From: Corticium candelabrum
Lineage: Eukaryota; Porifera; Homoscleromorpha; Homosclerophorida; Plakinidae
Assembly (NCBI RefSeq): GCF_963422355.1
Contig: NC_085093.1
Coordinates: forward strand, 4,260,503-4,324,502
Direction: 5' to 3'
DNA: 64,000 bases
In this document: piece after piece, positions 1 through 11,689 of the stretch
How the letters are laid out: every line of letters begins with the position of its first letter
How positions within the stretch are numbered: position 1 is the first letter of the stretch
The notes under the pieces: model-generated
What the model saw: the letters and a program-made list of their open reading frames with translations, nothing else
Told to the model about the DNA's origin: nothing
Databases searched by the model: none
Program-made: the position numbers and the translations under genes

Positions 1-3000
1 CCAACAACCGTCGAGGTTTGTCTCGCATCGTAATCCGGTATAATTCGATTGACATTCACATGTTTTTATTCCACTGTACAAATGTTCTTGACACGTACCG
101 TTGTTATAACACGTGTCAAACTTACACTTGAATATACAATCAAATCCATTGAGGGTATTAACACATTTCGTGCCTTGTGTGCAATTATCTTGTCCCAGAG
201 CGCATTCGTCGACGTCCAAACGACAGGTGGGCAACAAGCTTACATCATCGCATCTGCAAGTATACTTGTTGCTGATCGTAAACAAATTGTCCCTTCTTTC
301 GTTGCATGTAAGGTTACATGGGCGTTCAATGCATTCTGTGATTGTCATTGAAGAACGGGAGTTTGTCAGATTGACGACTTGATCATCAATCTCTAGATAA
401 CCGATGCAACCGGAAAATCCTAAATTTGTTGACGTAACCTGTGAAGAACACAACCACGCAATTCTAGATTCACTTCTAAACGTATTCACACGCATACACA
501 CGTTACCGAAAAATCAAAATGTCCACCAACAAACAGAACTTGACAAAAAGCATTTAATCCAGTGGCATCTCTTTGTGACGTTCCTGTAAAAAGTTCTCCA
601 TCCACCGTTAGCCAACCTATATGTGTGTGTACAAAACGTAGAATTATTGGATGTGCCGTCAATTGAATTTAATTAATTAGAATGCTAAGCATAAGATCAA
701 ACGCTTGCCTTGTTTAAAGTGACGTTCGGCTGTAATGGTGTGCCACGTGTACAAAGAAAGCTTTTTGCTACTGCTTAACAGAAGTATCCCAGTGCCTATT
801 TTGAATCGAAATTGTACAAAGCCGTCGCTCAACACAAGCTCGAGAAACTCTGCAGAGGAGGATCCGTAGTATACTATCAACCCATCCTTATCGTCTGGTC
901 TCAAGGTAACAAAAATCTTGGAATACGACAAAACGTCAGTATTTAAATTAAACGTTGCAAATGATCCATCTACTGCGTTGAATCCTCTCGCCATAGATAC
1001 GTCTATAAAACACAAAAACCAATGCCACACATCTGATGTAGTTTGCTCTCATTGCATTGCTTGTCTCATCTATGTTGAAAAGGAATAGAGTTAGAGTACA
1101 CGCCGCATGACATAGAACAAAACTTCATTATTAATTCTATTTGGTAGCAATCCGTTACAATATTTGTGATAGCATAGCTACAGCTGTGTTGTAGAGAGTT
1201 CATCTTATGTCCTTGATACGGTAAGTCTCCATGCACGTAAATGGATATTTTTACTAGCCAAGGCAGACTCGTTCCCTATGGCCGAACGAATCGGTTTAAG
1301 AGTTTGCGTACCTTGTAGACGCCGTCTGTTGACAGATGCGATGCTCAATTTCTATATGTGTCATTCTTATGTGCCATATTTATGTGTCCTTCTTATGTGC
1401 TTGCCATTCCCATGCATGTGCCATTTCTATGCGCCATTTCTGTGTCATTCCAATGTTTCATTTCTATATGCTATTTTCTGTGTCGTTCCTATTTACCGTT
1501 CCGAAGACGTTGTTGTCGTTGCAGGAAACAAGTGTTTTGAGCGTGGCAGCTATTCGACGCGCGTACACGGCCATACGAAGATAGGCGTATTTAAAGAACC
1601 GGATACACTAAATAGTATCTTGCCTTTCTCGACGTCGTCAGCAATAAACGACAGGCTCTGTGCGTACCGTCCGAAGTCAAGAATGGACAGTTTAAATTTG
1701 GTCGAGATACGATGCGCCGTTCTAGACAAATTCATGCGCGAGTGGAGGCTAGCTTCAATAGGGGACCCAATTAAGTCGGACGTCAAAACCATATATTCCA
1801 TGTTGTTCTCCGTCAAACGTTAGACCGTCGATACAGTTTCAGCCCGATCCGCCATCCGGTCTTGCCGTCTTGCGTTGACAAACAGACAGAGGGCTTAATT
1901 TCCATTAAAGTAGATAATAACAGAAGCCTCCGGCATTGTTCGGAAATACATATGTATTTATCCAGAGAATTATAGATGTACTAGTCCTCCCCCGCCCTAT
2001 ATGGGCGGTAGCATCTATCTTTGCGCGTTTACACTTATATTATTAAAATGTAAACTGAACTTTCGCCACAGCACACCTGACATCCCCATCTCAAACTCCT
2101 CCCACGTAATACGTCATGATCTATTCGTGGAGAATGACACCACTTCCGCAAAAAAGACGCACCTTCCGTACACACACGCATGAACGGGCGCAGGCACGCA
2201 AAAGCGGCCCCGTTAGCCGGTTTACTCCGACTGCAGTGGAGACAACTTGCACGTCACATCCACATACTCGGTTAATTGAGCAAAAAAACTCTGGCGCATC
2301 TCATTTCAGGACGCCAAAGTCTCGTTTCTGGCCGTCCGACGCAGTCTAGGCAAAATCCGACTCGACCGTTTGTCTCGGACGGCCGACATCGACCCTTCCG
2401 CGCGTTTCGCGACGATCTGAGACCGGCGCTGTGTCGATCAGCGCGTTACAGAAATGTGGACAGACATCCATACGGAAGCGGAGGTTGGCATATTATACCA
2501 AAGAATCGTATCTGTATTAATATTTGATCATAACCCCGAAAAAGGGCACGATAAAACACATGCAGCCAATAGCCGATTGGAACGTTCTTAATTGCGGCTG
2601 ACTGAGCAGCTTATTTTTCCGCCCGACAAAAATGCTATATTTAAAAAGCATCTACACGTTTAAACATATAGGTAAGTGCAACGTTTACCGTATTAGGAAT
2701 GTACTGTACTTCCCGGATGTCGGATTGCAGACATGACGACTCTCACCAGACAAGCGTCGCCAGACTCCTAAATACCGGAATCAGACTAGACTCGACCCAG
2801 TCTTTCTCCGCCCTCATCATTCCCAAGATAGTCAATCGCCGCCGTAGAGAGACTGGTTTCAGACCGCCCACTGACGTCACTAAATGCTGCCATTAGTGTA
2901 GCCTCGTCGCTAGGCCATCTTTGTCTTACGTGGTTGAGTAACGCGCGCAATTATGCGTAGAATTCACATAACCGGAAACGAAGTTGCCATCGTAAGGCGA

Positions 3001-4595
3001 AGATACGCATTAGGTCACATGACAAACTAGTTTGTCACGTGACAGCATTTCATGTTGCGATTGGTTGTTCATGCATTATGTCTGCAATTAAATTAGCTTA
3101 ATGATTATTGCTAGGCGGTGCCTGTAAAGTCAGTTAGTTAATTAGCAATAGAATGCGGGCGCATAAGAAATGATCGAAGCCGAGAAAAATGAACGAAAAC
3201 CTACGTCTATGCGTGCACATAGGACTGGTGCCGCTTTGCGAGTGTAATTTACCTGTGCCCCCAAAGATCCTGTGACTAGATGTCTTCTCAGGACCTCAAC
3301 AATACAAAGAGTGGCGCATGCACAGACGCAGACTACATGTCTACAATCGCCGTTAGCGTGGCAAGTGTGTGTCAATTCTTCCACATCAACCTTGCAGTTC
3401 AACGGAGTTGTAATGTTCTGCTGATCTGCAGCTGGCTGTCGCTTGATCTGTAGCCTACGGAGCTGAAAACATTTCCCCCAGTTTGCTCAGTAGTTAGGGA
3501 ATGAGAGGTGATGATGACGAACCAGAAGGAGCTTACTTCATTAAAGCAATTGAAATTGTTGATTAATTGGGTAGTAAGTCACGTGAAGGTATTTATGCAT
3601 AATTTGTCCCTATGCCAATCTTAGTCTTAAGGTGGCAACTTCGTTCCCGGTCATGTGGCGCTACGCATAATCGCGCGCGTTACTACACAACGTAAGGCGA
3701 AGATGGCCTAACGTCGAGGCTACCATTTGTGCGCAGTGTGTGCCAGCTGCCTTGTGCAATTTCCACACGCCTGGTAACCGCCCTTGCTGTGGTTGCAAAG
3801 GCGTGGAGCATAAACACTTTACAAATCGCCAGGAGAGCGTTCCTATCACTTCTGCGCCTAGATTCGCATTGATGAGTTAGCGCGGCTTTGAACGAGAGTT
3901 TTGTCTTTTGTCACACGATCAGGACGTCTTACGCGTCGTTTGCGCTATGAGTTTGCCTCCGAGAGCTTCCGAATCCAATGCAAGTGGGTCTAGACAAGAA
4001 ACGGCTAAGACCCAGTTCATGTGTCGAAGTGTAATGCCTGCTTGTCTTTGTACAACGTACGGGATCGTTGGCTGCTTGGTTTACATCCTGCATAAATTAT
4101 CGCTTCCGGGAGCCATTTATTGCAACAATATACGTACGATAAACTACTAGTACGCGTCACTGTGCATGCTGATACAGATAGCACTATTTTAGTGACGTCA
4201 GTGGGCGGTCTGAACTCAGTCTCTCCAGGATTGACTATCCGGGGAATGACGAGGGAGGAGAGAGACTGAGTCGAGTCTAGAATCAGACGGCCAGTGTGCT
4301 TTTTACCGTCCGTCCGACATCAACTGGCATGTTTGTCATGCAAGCATTATATATCATCTTCGCCTCTAGTGTCTGTTGCTGGACCTAAATTAAAAGGGAC
4401 CCTTTTTCAATTATAGCAACTGTTATAAATCACGAAACGATTATTTGCATTGGGGTGTGAAACGCAGTCTTTACCATGGTTTTGTGGAGATCGGACGTGC
4501 TTGATGTAGTTACAGACAGAGACAGACAGGCAGACAGACAGACAGACAGACAGACAGACAGGCAGACAGACAGACAGACAGACAGACAGACAGGC

Positions 4596-4660
<65 letters not shown>

Positions 4661-6413
4661 GTTATATTTGAACTCGTACTCTACCAATAACAATCGCTAA
4701 CTTTACGTATAAATAATAATAACCGTCAATGAACAAAATATTGAACGTCTTTATGATACAGAAAATCATCAAAATTGCACTTAGACAACTTAGACAGACA
4801 GAATGACAGACAGACACGCAAACAGACAAAAAAATCGACAGGCACAGACAGACAGACAAATCAGCCTTTGAAGCTGACATACCTAGACTGATATTGGCCA
4901 CGTATGCGTCTTGACAGGTTTGTAAACATCGACACAATGGTATTCCATCTTCAACTGTACACACGCTTCCCGGGCTACAAGTAACTTGGTCACATATGTT
5001 TGGAGAAGAGCGACATAGTGACGGAGGCTGAGCACAAGGTCCACATACTCGAATACACTCAAATCCATCAGCAAGATCACGACAGTGCTCCTGATCCGAT
5101 AAGCAAGGGTTACTCAGACATTCGTCTATATCAAGTTGACAGTAGTCTCCACCATAGCCACTCGGACAGTCACAAACGTAGTCGTGGTTCTCGTACTGAC
5201 ACGTGCCGTTATTCATACAAGGATTGGAGAGACACGTACCATTGTCTAATTGATATTGACACTTACTTCCTGTAAAACCAAGCCCACACGAGCAACCTTC
5301 CCTTCCTCCATCCAGATCCAGAATCCAGCATTCTCCACGATCATTACAATTTGCTGACAGGCAAATGCCAATTATATCGATGCACCTGTAACCACCAAAC
5401 GTGTTGTTACAAAATGCACCAGGACATACCTCTCTTCCGGTGCATTCGTCTATGTCTTCGTTGCAATCTGATCCAGTGAACCAATGAGAACATGCACAGA
5501 AATATTGACCAGCAAGATCTTGACAAGTGCCGTCGTTCTGACAGGGAGAAGACAGACACTCGTTCAATTCGGTCTCACAATGTAGTCCCGTGTATCCTCT
5601 AGCACATTGACAACTGTACCTACTAATTTCTGGTGTCTGCTTGTCAATGTAGCAGATTCCTCCATTCTGACACGGACTCGATTCGCATTCACAAAACACT
5701 CCACTACGACCGTCGACACACTCGCACTCGAAGCTACACTCGCCGTCTACGCACCGTCCTCCATGTTGACACTGACTGTTGTTGTGGCATTCGTTAATGT
5801 CTTGGCACAACTCACCTTTGTAACTTCCGGCACACTGGCATGCAAATTCGACACGTTCATCATTGAAAACGCACGGAGCACGGTTGCTACAGACGAGACT
5901 AGCATCGTTAGTGTCACTGCAGTTGTTTTTTCCAACAAAAACGCGAAGTCGCGTTCCGTTGCCACAAGTTGTGTTGGTCTCCCCGACGGCAACAAAATAG
6001 TTTACTCCCATGTCGAGCTCGCCAACCAAAACAATCAAGTGTGAGACCGAAGTATTTAGTTGCCCGACTTCTTGTGGGATTGCTGAGCAGGAGTCGAACA
6101 TGGACTCGGAGTCTACCCGGAAAAGTGACAAATGATGAGGAAAACTCTCATCCTTCGAGAATTTGAGCGTTGTAGCACTAACGCTTGGAACAAAGAAAGG
6201 GAGGAGTTGAGAGACGAAGCAGTTCGAGCAAATATTGTCTCTGCTAATGACGACTAGCCACTCTGATTGAATGCCGTTCCAACATGATGCTCCTAGTGGA
6301 CATGTTGTATTGGCATGGACATCTGGTTGGTAGCACTTTGTGAAGGGGACGTCATTTGATTGTGTCGAAAGGCACGCGAACAGAATCACAGCTAGAGGTT
6401 GAAACGACTCCAT
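1..6413 (-). CDS. Receptor tyrosine kinase, 5' half (signal peptide, EGF repeats, laminin G)
   Basis: This is the N-terminal part of a single-pass receptor tyrosine kinase that continues at 64000 on the same strand. Exons on the minus strand are 6413-4883, 1002-703, 616-507 and 438-1, joined at phases 1, 1 and 0 with GT/AG borders. The ATG at 6413 is chosen because it opens a hydrophobic signal peptide (MESFQPLAVILFACLS). Exon 1 then carries about seven EGF-like modules, several starting with the calcium-binding DINEC/DIDEC type. Exons 2-3 and the start of exon 4 form one laminin G domain (GLIVYYGS, VLFVGGHFDFS, FSGCIGYLEID). Exon 4 continues with a DVDEC-type EGF and further EGFs. The last codon visible at position 1 lies inside an EGF module completed at the other end of the window. 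The extracellular part should bind ligand or matrix. An in-frame upstream extension to 6506 exists but lacks a signal peptide. No frame break is seen. Confidence 0.88.
1346..1500 (+). repeat. Minisatellite in receptor intron 1
   Basis: Imperfect short tandem units built on CATTTCTATGTGC-like words recur about ten times. The open frames over this stretch are a by-product of the repeat. Confidence 0.7.
1550..1816 (-). pseudogene. Short coding-like fragment, faintly RAD9-like, in receptor intron 1
   Basis: An 88-codon open frame on the minus strand reads as ordinary protein (LSILDFGRYAQSLSF, then KGKILFSVSG and PIFVW). It weakly recalls the C-terminal strand pattern of the checkpoint clamp subunit RAD9 (a KEF..LLSFAE-like strand followed by a PG.PIF-like strand). 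There is no supporting exon on either side and the fragment sits inside the 3.9 kb receptor intron, so it is at most a processed or captured remnant. The family assignment is uncertain and it could be a chance open frame. Confidence 0.2.
2775..4300. mobile_element. Inverted-repeat DNA element in receptor intron 1
   Basis: The left arm (about 2775-2995) returns as an inverted copy on the right in two pieces, 3635-3735 and 4187-4300. The outer arms share words such as CAGACCGCCCACTGACGTCA and GATAGTCAATC; the inner arms share TAGGCCATCTT and ACGAAGTTGCCA. The right arm is split by about 450 bp of unrelated sequence (3736-4186), probably a later insertion. No transposase is seen, so it is a non-autonomous foldback or MITE-like element. 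Confidence 0.65.
4510..4662 (+). repeat. (GACA)n microsatellite
   Basis: A nearly pure run of GACA tetranucleotides about 150 bp long, with a degenerate satellite of the same motif at 4785-4860. It lies in receptor intron 1 just beyond the donor at 4883. The repetitive CLSV or TDRQ peptides from this tract are not real proteins. Confidence 0.97.
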
Positions 6414-6555
6414 GAGACTCACGCCCTGTCCACGCCTGTTGTGATGGCGATCGATCGCGATCCGATTGATACCTCCTCCCAGTCGATCCGCCAAGTGCAA
6501 CTGCAACTAACGCGATGTATCCGGGACCTTGCTGCCACATGGGGCCTGTACATCT

Positions 6556-6925
6556 TTTATTTTTTAGAGTCTGCTAAAAATAGTTACAAAGCGATGTGCA
6601 GAGGAGAACATGTGGGATCCCATTTGGACGAAGTTTCGTGCAAACGGGATCCTTTTTGTAGTAAATCGAGGAAACAGCGCAGCGACTCCAAACTTGTTCT
6701 GTCGTCTTCTTTTATATTTTAGAGTCTGCTAGAAATAGTTGCAAAGCGATGTGCAGAGGAGAACATGTGGGATCCCATTTGCACGAAGTTTCGTGCAAAC
6801 GGGATCCTTTTTGTAGTAAATCGAGGAAACAACGCAGCGACTCCAAACTTGTTCTCTGGTCTTCTTATATTTTTTAGAGTCTGCAAAAAATAGTTGCAAA
6901 GCGATCTGTGACATGTTTCGTTGCA
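6556..6925 (+). repeat. 155 bp tandem repeat carrying a GGATCC-bounded palindrome
   Basis: The word AGAGTCTGC starts at 6566, 6721 and 6876, giving an exact 155 bp period over about 2.3 units. Each complete unit holds an inverted repeat in which GGATCCC...GCACGAA faces TTCGTGC...GGGATCC. Two further half-motifs (CGGATCCCGTTTGCA) stand outside the array at 7068-7112. It lies just upstream of the receptor start codon. Confidence 0.85.
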
Positions 6926-7112
6926 TTTAGCACAGTGAAAGGCATTATGCAAATGAAGACCTCCGCGTCGCCGTAATGAGCGCGGCCGTACAACTGCTAG
7001 AGTAAGTGTAGAGACGTTGCATTGTTATCGATGAAAAGGTTGAAGCAGTCGGTATCAGCACGCTGTTCGGATCCCGTTTGCAAGAAATTTTTCGGATCCC
7101 GTTTGCACGAAG

Positions 7113-9085
7113 GATCCAGAATAAAAGATGCACAGGGCCGCTGCCACATGGGGCCGGAAATGCCATCCGTTTTTTAGTTGCCGATATCGACATGTAGATA
7201 TTAACTGCGCGTTCGGTCAAGTTTGGTCGTGGTACGAGACTGCTGGTATGTCTGAGCGGTAGATTATGACGTGCCATTTGTGTCAAAATTAGACAAGGAG
7301 ATGAGACAGTGAGATCATGCGATGAGACAATGAGATGAGGCGATGAGACTGTAATATGAGATTGTAATATGAGATTGCAATATGAGACTGCATGCATCGA
7401 TATGAGGTACCTCATGCAGCTACTGTATGGGAAACTGGAGATTCATAATTATTTTATCTGCTGCAGAGAATCTAGTTTTTGAAGGTTGTTTACTCGTGTT
7501 CTTATCAAGGCTGCATTTTGAGCTCCACAAAACCAATTGAAGTGCCTACTCTCCCACGTACGTTTCTAAATCTAGACAACGCATGCAGAGTCTAAAGTCT
7601 TCGGTATAGTTACAACATGTCGTTTAGATCTTGTATGCGCTAAACACTCGCTGCAACTTACTCTATTTCTACAATTGATTGGGTTGCCGATACCTAAACA
7701 CGTCTAAAATTTGTAGATATAGGGACTTCGTATGATTGCCTCTCGGGAAATCCCCTTACACGTGTAGAACACTTAGTAGACTGACTTTACCACAGTCCTC
7801 CTTCCATATTAATTAAAACTTACATAATCTCTGACACAACATCACGGATTTGCGTATATAGTCAGCGTGCACACATGCACTTACGTCGTCTTTTTCTTAT
7901 GTGCGTATAGATGGTGGTTTTTCATAATGCACTCTATCACCTCTAGTAATTTTGGGTTTGCAGTTAATTAATCATTATCAAGTCTTTGAAAAGTGTCATT
8001 TTTTTTCTTTATTAGAGAGTCTTTATTCGACGCTTGTTGTCTGCAACTAACAGATGAAGAAAGAAAGAAGACAAGAGAAACTTAATTACGGAGTGACTCC
8101 TGGCTTTCTCCATGTAAATCATTAATTACAGACTAAGTCTCTTTCTAGCCACATGCAGTATCCAACAGGGTGGGGTTGTCTATTATATTTTCACTATACG
8201 CTTGCATTAATAACTATTAAATTAAAAATTAGTTGCTTGCAATTTTAATATTCTATAGGTTAGAAAAATGTGACTGATGGGTACAATTTAAAGTTATTTG
8301 TAGACTCAAACAGCACACTCAATCTTTGATCAGTTTTCCTTTTCAATGCAATGAAATATGAGCGTGGATGAATGTGGCCAGGCTATGCATACGGTACAAT
8401 AATTTTCGTCTTCCATGCAATTGGCAATTGACTAATAAAAGTGAACTATCCGCGTCAACATCTGCAGTCAAGCTGCGTGACAAGGAGGCACCAGCACCTT
8501 GGATAGAAACACGATTAGTAGTTCCGTGTCCGACGAGTGAGCGGAGTTGTCCGCGGCCAAGAGCTGCCAGCGTGGTTTGGCACGTGACGAAAAGTAAAGT
8601 AAAAAAACACCTGCTTGTGTGTTGGAAATGTGATCTCCTGAGAAATGCGTTCGAATAGAAGCCCCGCTGGAACCCCCGTTGTGTCTAGTGTCTTCAGTCA
8701 TTTCATTTCTACAAACAGCATAAGCGAACTGCGCGTTCAAGTTTCTAGTTCTGAGCACATAAGTGCCTAGACATCAAACTTTAAAAATAAATCTAAAAAT
8801 CACAAGAATCAAACGTCATCAGATAAAAACCATTCTATAAATAATAAAAGGAAAATAAAAAAATTAAAAATTAAAAGTTAAAATTTAAGATATACCAAAT
8901 TTTAAATAAGAATGCAAATAAAAAATTAAATATTGAAAAATAAAAATTAAAAATTAAAAACATTAGAAAATTAAATAAAAATAAATAAAAATTAAAAAAT
9001 GAAAACATAAAAATTGAAATATAGAAAATTAAATGACCAGACCATCCACTGACTGACAACTCCATGTTACACATGACCTATATAT
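7113..9085. other. Intergenic stretch with dispersed repeats and an AT-rich tract
   Basis: No gene is recognised. The segment 7411-7600 is a diverged direct copy of 23882-24085 (shared words AGAATCTAGTTT, CCACAAAACCAA and CTAGACAACGCATGCA). The stretch around 7735-7770 returns inverted at 17574-17616 (CTCGG.AAATCCCCTTACA). Positions 8780-9035 are A-rich low-complexity DNA made of AAAATTAAA words. The ORFs at 8368-8758 look like chance. Confidence 0.6.
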
Positions 9086-10030
9086 TCATGCATTTGCAGC
9101 ATAGACAAATTCACGGGCTCTAACATAAATATCTACTCCCTGACAGTCAGAATCAGCCATTGGGTCTATCAGCATGACCAGATACTGCAATTGCAAAGGA
9201 GAGAGGGCGTCTTCTATCTGTGGTACTTGAACAACATCAGAATCATCTAGACCATTCAATGGAATAGGTCCGTGGCCATCAATGCCATAACCGTCAATTG
9301 CACCCTCAAAGAGAAACAATAATCGCATAATTAGTAATCACTAGGAAGGACAATAGCATCACTAACAATGTCCAGGTCTTCCATATTTCGAAGTTCTGCC
9401 CCCCTGCAGCATTCCTGTTATCCATAGCTGAGTAGGTGTACTGTTTCTAGCAGTCCGAAGTCGATGATTTTTGTATCCGTCACAAAATTGTTTAATAGCG
9501 TGGTTTATTCTGGGCAGGTACACATACTGTAAGCAAAATAAATCTTTACCATTTGTTACATCAAGGAGAAAACACTCTTCTAAGTTCCGGAACAGAAAGT
9601 AGAAAAGAAAGGTACATCCTTGGAAAAGGTCTCTCCAGAAACGCTCAATCCGTTGGTTATGCACGCTCCGTCCGGTTATCATACTGCCTCATCCTGGTCC
9701 TCTGTGTTCTAACATAAACCTTGATATTTCTACATTTTCCATTCCTTTGTCTGACCTTACCCTTGATGGCAACCCAAACTGTCGAACAGCTTCTAGAAAT
9801 GACTCCAACACTGTTGTCGCACGGTTGTTAGTAGAGCATTTACAAAACACGGGTATTCGACTATATCCGTCTACTCCACCATGGATGACAAAATGCCATC
9901 TGCAAAAACCCAACATCAAGATATACACATAAATACAGAATAGTACACTAAGTGTAGAATTGAAACTCACATGCATCTCTGATTATACTTAATTAAATTG
10001 ATGCACATAGGCAAGATTCATAATTCATCT

Positions 10031-10118
10031 ATTTTATTATATGGTATTATATTTTATGGTATTATATTTTATGGTATTATATTTTATGGTATTATATTTT
10101 ATGGTATTATATTTATAT
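10031..10118 (+). repeat. 15 bp minisatellite
   Basis: About six tandem copies of a 15 bp unit (TTATGGTATTATATT) inside the integrase-gene intron. The peptide MVLYF repeated from it is an artefact. Confidence 0.9.
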
Positions 10119-10255
10119 TATATTCATAATCATATTGTATCAGTTTTCTACCGTTTTACTAATGATTCGGAAAACCAAAAATATGCATACACAGAGAGTG
10201 AAGGACAAACCAAAAGACAGCATAAAAACAAACAGACAATCACAACAACACGTAG

Positions 10256-10362
10256 AGAGACAAGAGACAGACAGAGAGACAGACAGAGAGACAGACAGAC
10301 AGAAAGACGAACAGACAGACAGAAGGACGAACAGACAGACAGACAGACGGACAAAGACAGGC
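10256..10362 (+). repeat. Imperfect (GACA)n microsatellite
   Basis: A GACAGACA-rich tract with GAGAGA and GAAG interruptions, of the same motif class as the tract at 4510. Confidence 0.9.
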
Positions 10363-10410
10363 AAACAGGTGTTGTTCTGTTCAGTAGAAAAGACTTTCGA
10401 AAATGACTTT

Positions 10411-10961
10411 GGGTGCTTTCACACTGACCTTAGGCTAACCTATTTAAGCAAGCTGAGTAACACTACCCTAGGGAAAATGTAGTAGGTTAACACTGCGCAG
10501 TGTTCACACAGCACAGTAATGACCCACTAACTAATCTAGATACTAATTACGTATATCTTGTCATTGTTGTCCTGTCAATGTCTGCAAGGTTTGGAGGGTT
10601 TCGTCCTCTCACTAGGGACATGATCTTTACAAGCAACATCTGGTTGTACATTCTGCACAGCAACACTAGAAGAGTAGTAAAAAGAACCTCTCGTTGCCGA
10701 CGCGCTTTTCTTCGCCTCCTCCTTTTCCACTGAAGACGCGCCCGTGTAGCTTTGAAGCGTTTGTAGCACATTCTAGAAAACGCGCCATTCTTCGCTATGC
10801 TAGAAGACGGAGTGACCTAGTTGTAGGCGGAGCGACCGAGTTCTAACCTAACTTGCAAGTGGGTTAGCGATAACCTAGGTTAGCTGAAGCCATTAATTAG
10901 GATAACTTTGTTAAATGGCGTCTGAAGTTAACCTAGCTAGAAACGTCGTGTGAATGCACCT
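10411..10961. mobile_element. MITE-like element inside the integrase-gene intron
   Basis: The left end GGGTGCTTTCACACTGAC at 10411 faces the right end, which reads AGGTGCATTCACACGACG on the opposite strand at about 10961. Internal sequence repeats GGTTAGC and CTAACC words on both sides. The element is about 550 bp with no coding capacity and lies between the integrase exons ending at 10973 and starting at 9899, so it inserted into an older transposon. A similar TTCACAC..GGTTAGC sequence at 11762-11800 may be a relative. Confidence 0.55.
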
Positions 10962-11689
10962 ATCATACGTACCGTATCAGCTTGTGGTTTCCGTCTACAT
11001 GCCACAACGCATTAGGTCCACTGGCACGGTAAACTCTCCTAGGAATTGAAGTAGCCCATTGTTCAGCAACTCCAATCGGGTCAACTCTAGCTACCGACAG
11101 GCGTATCCTATGTCGCTGGATGATAATACCTCTTGATCGCAGCAGTCCATCCATCATACTGTATCCAGCGTCCGGAAATCCCAGTTTGATCTCTAGCACG
11201 GTTCTGTCCAGCTCAGCATCGTCTATATCTGCGTACCTTCGAGCTACCGATAGATCCCATTCACGCATTCGTCTGTTGACAATACTCCTGCACACTCCAA
11301 GTAGCTCAGCTATCGGATGAAACAGAAAAGCCACGATCAACTAGAAATATCAGCTGTTCCTGCCCGATGTCCAGTCGTGGTCTACCCCTGCTCCCTGTTG
11401 CAATGGCACCAGCTGTGAACGCTCGCATATCCACTGTGTGTCCAAACGAACTGGCTATCGCGGAAAACGCTTCTACGAGGCTTCCAATATATCGGCCTAA
11501 TGGAGTCAGTCCATTCTCTCCGCCTTCCACCATTCCAACAAGATGATGATGAATGGTTTCACCAAGGAGAAGAAGATCATCAGCATCCCCTTGCACCATT
11601 GCCTCTGGTTCATCAGCAGTTGTCAGCCACTGGTCAAGTCTACGCAGAAACAAACGCACCTGACCGAAGAAAGCATCCATTTGTCAGAT

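Larger units (their letters stand above)
9086..11680 (-). pseudogene. DDE integrase-type transposase gene, broken
   Basis: On the minus strand the exons are 11680-10973, 9899 to about 9367, and about 9317-9086. They read as an abundant animal family with an N-terminal helix-turn-helix and an integrase core, recognised by AELLGVCRSIVNRRMREW, then [40 protein letters not shown] and YVYLPRINHAI. The donor at 10973 (phase 2) and the acceptor at 9899 join HKLIR to WHFVIHGG in frame. Two lesions are visible. One extra T near 11325 shifts frame between RGFSV and AELLGV. A TGA at 9689-9691 replaces what is normally an arginine codon before GSMITGRSVHNQR, consistent with CGA to TGA. The gene is a dead transposase copy. 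Its terminal repeats were not found. Confidence 0.8.

Noticed and set aside
4430..4700. Overlapping open frames of about 74-87 codons rich in CLSV or TDRQ repeats
   Set aside because: They are translations of the (GACA)n microsatellite in different frames; no initiation context or domain.
10041..10406. 121-codon frame starting with MVLYF repeats
   Set aside because: It joins a 15 bp minisatellite to a GACA tract inside an integrase-gene intron.
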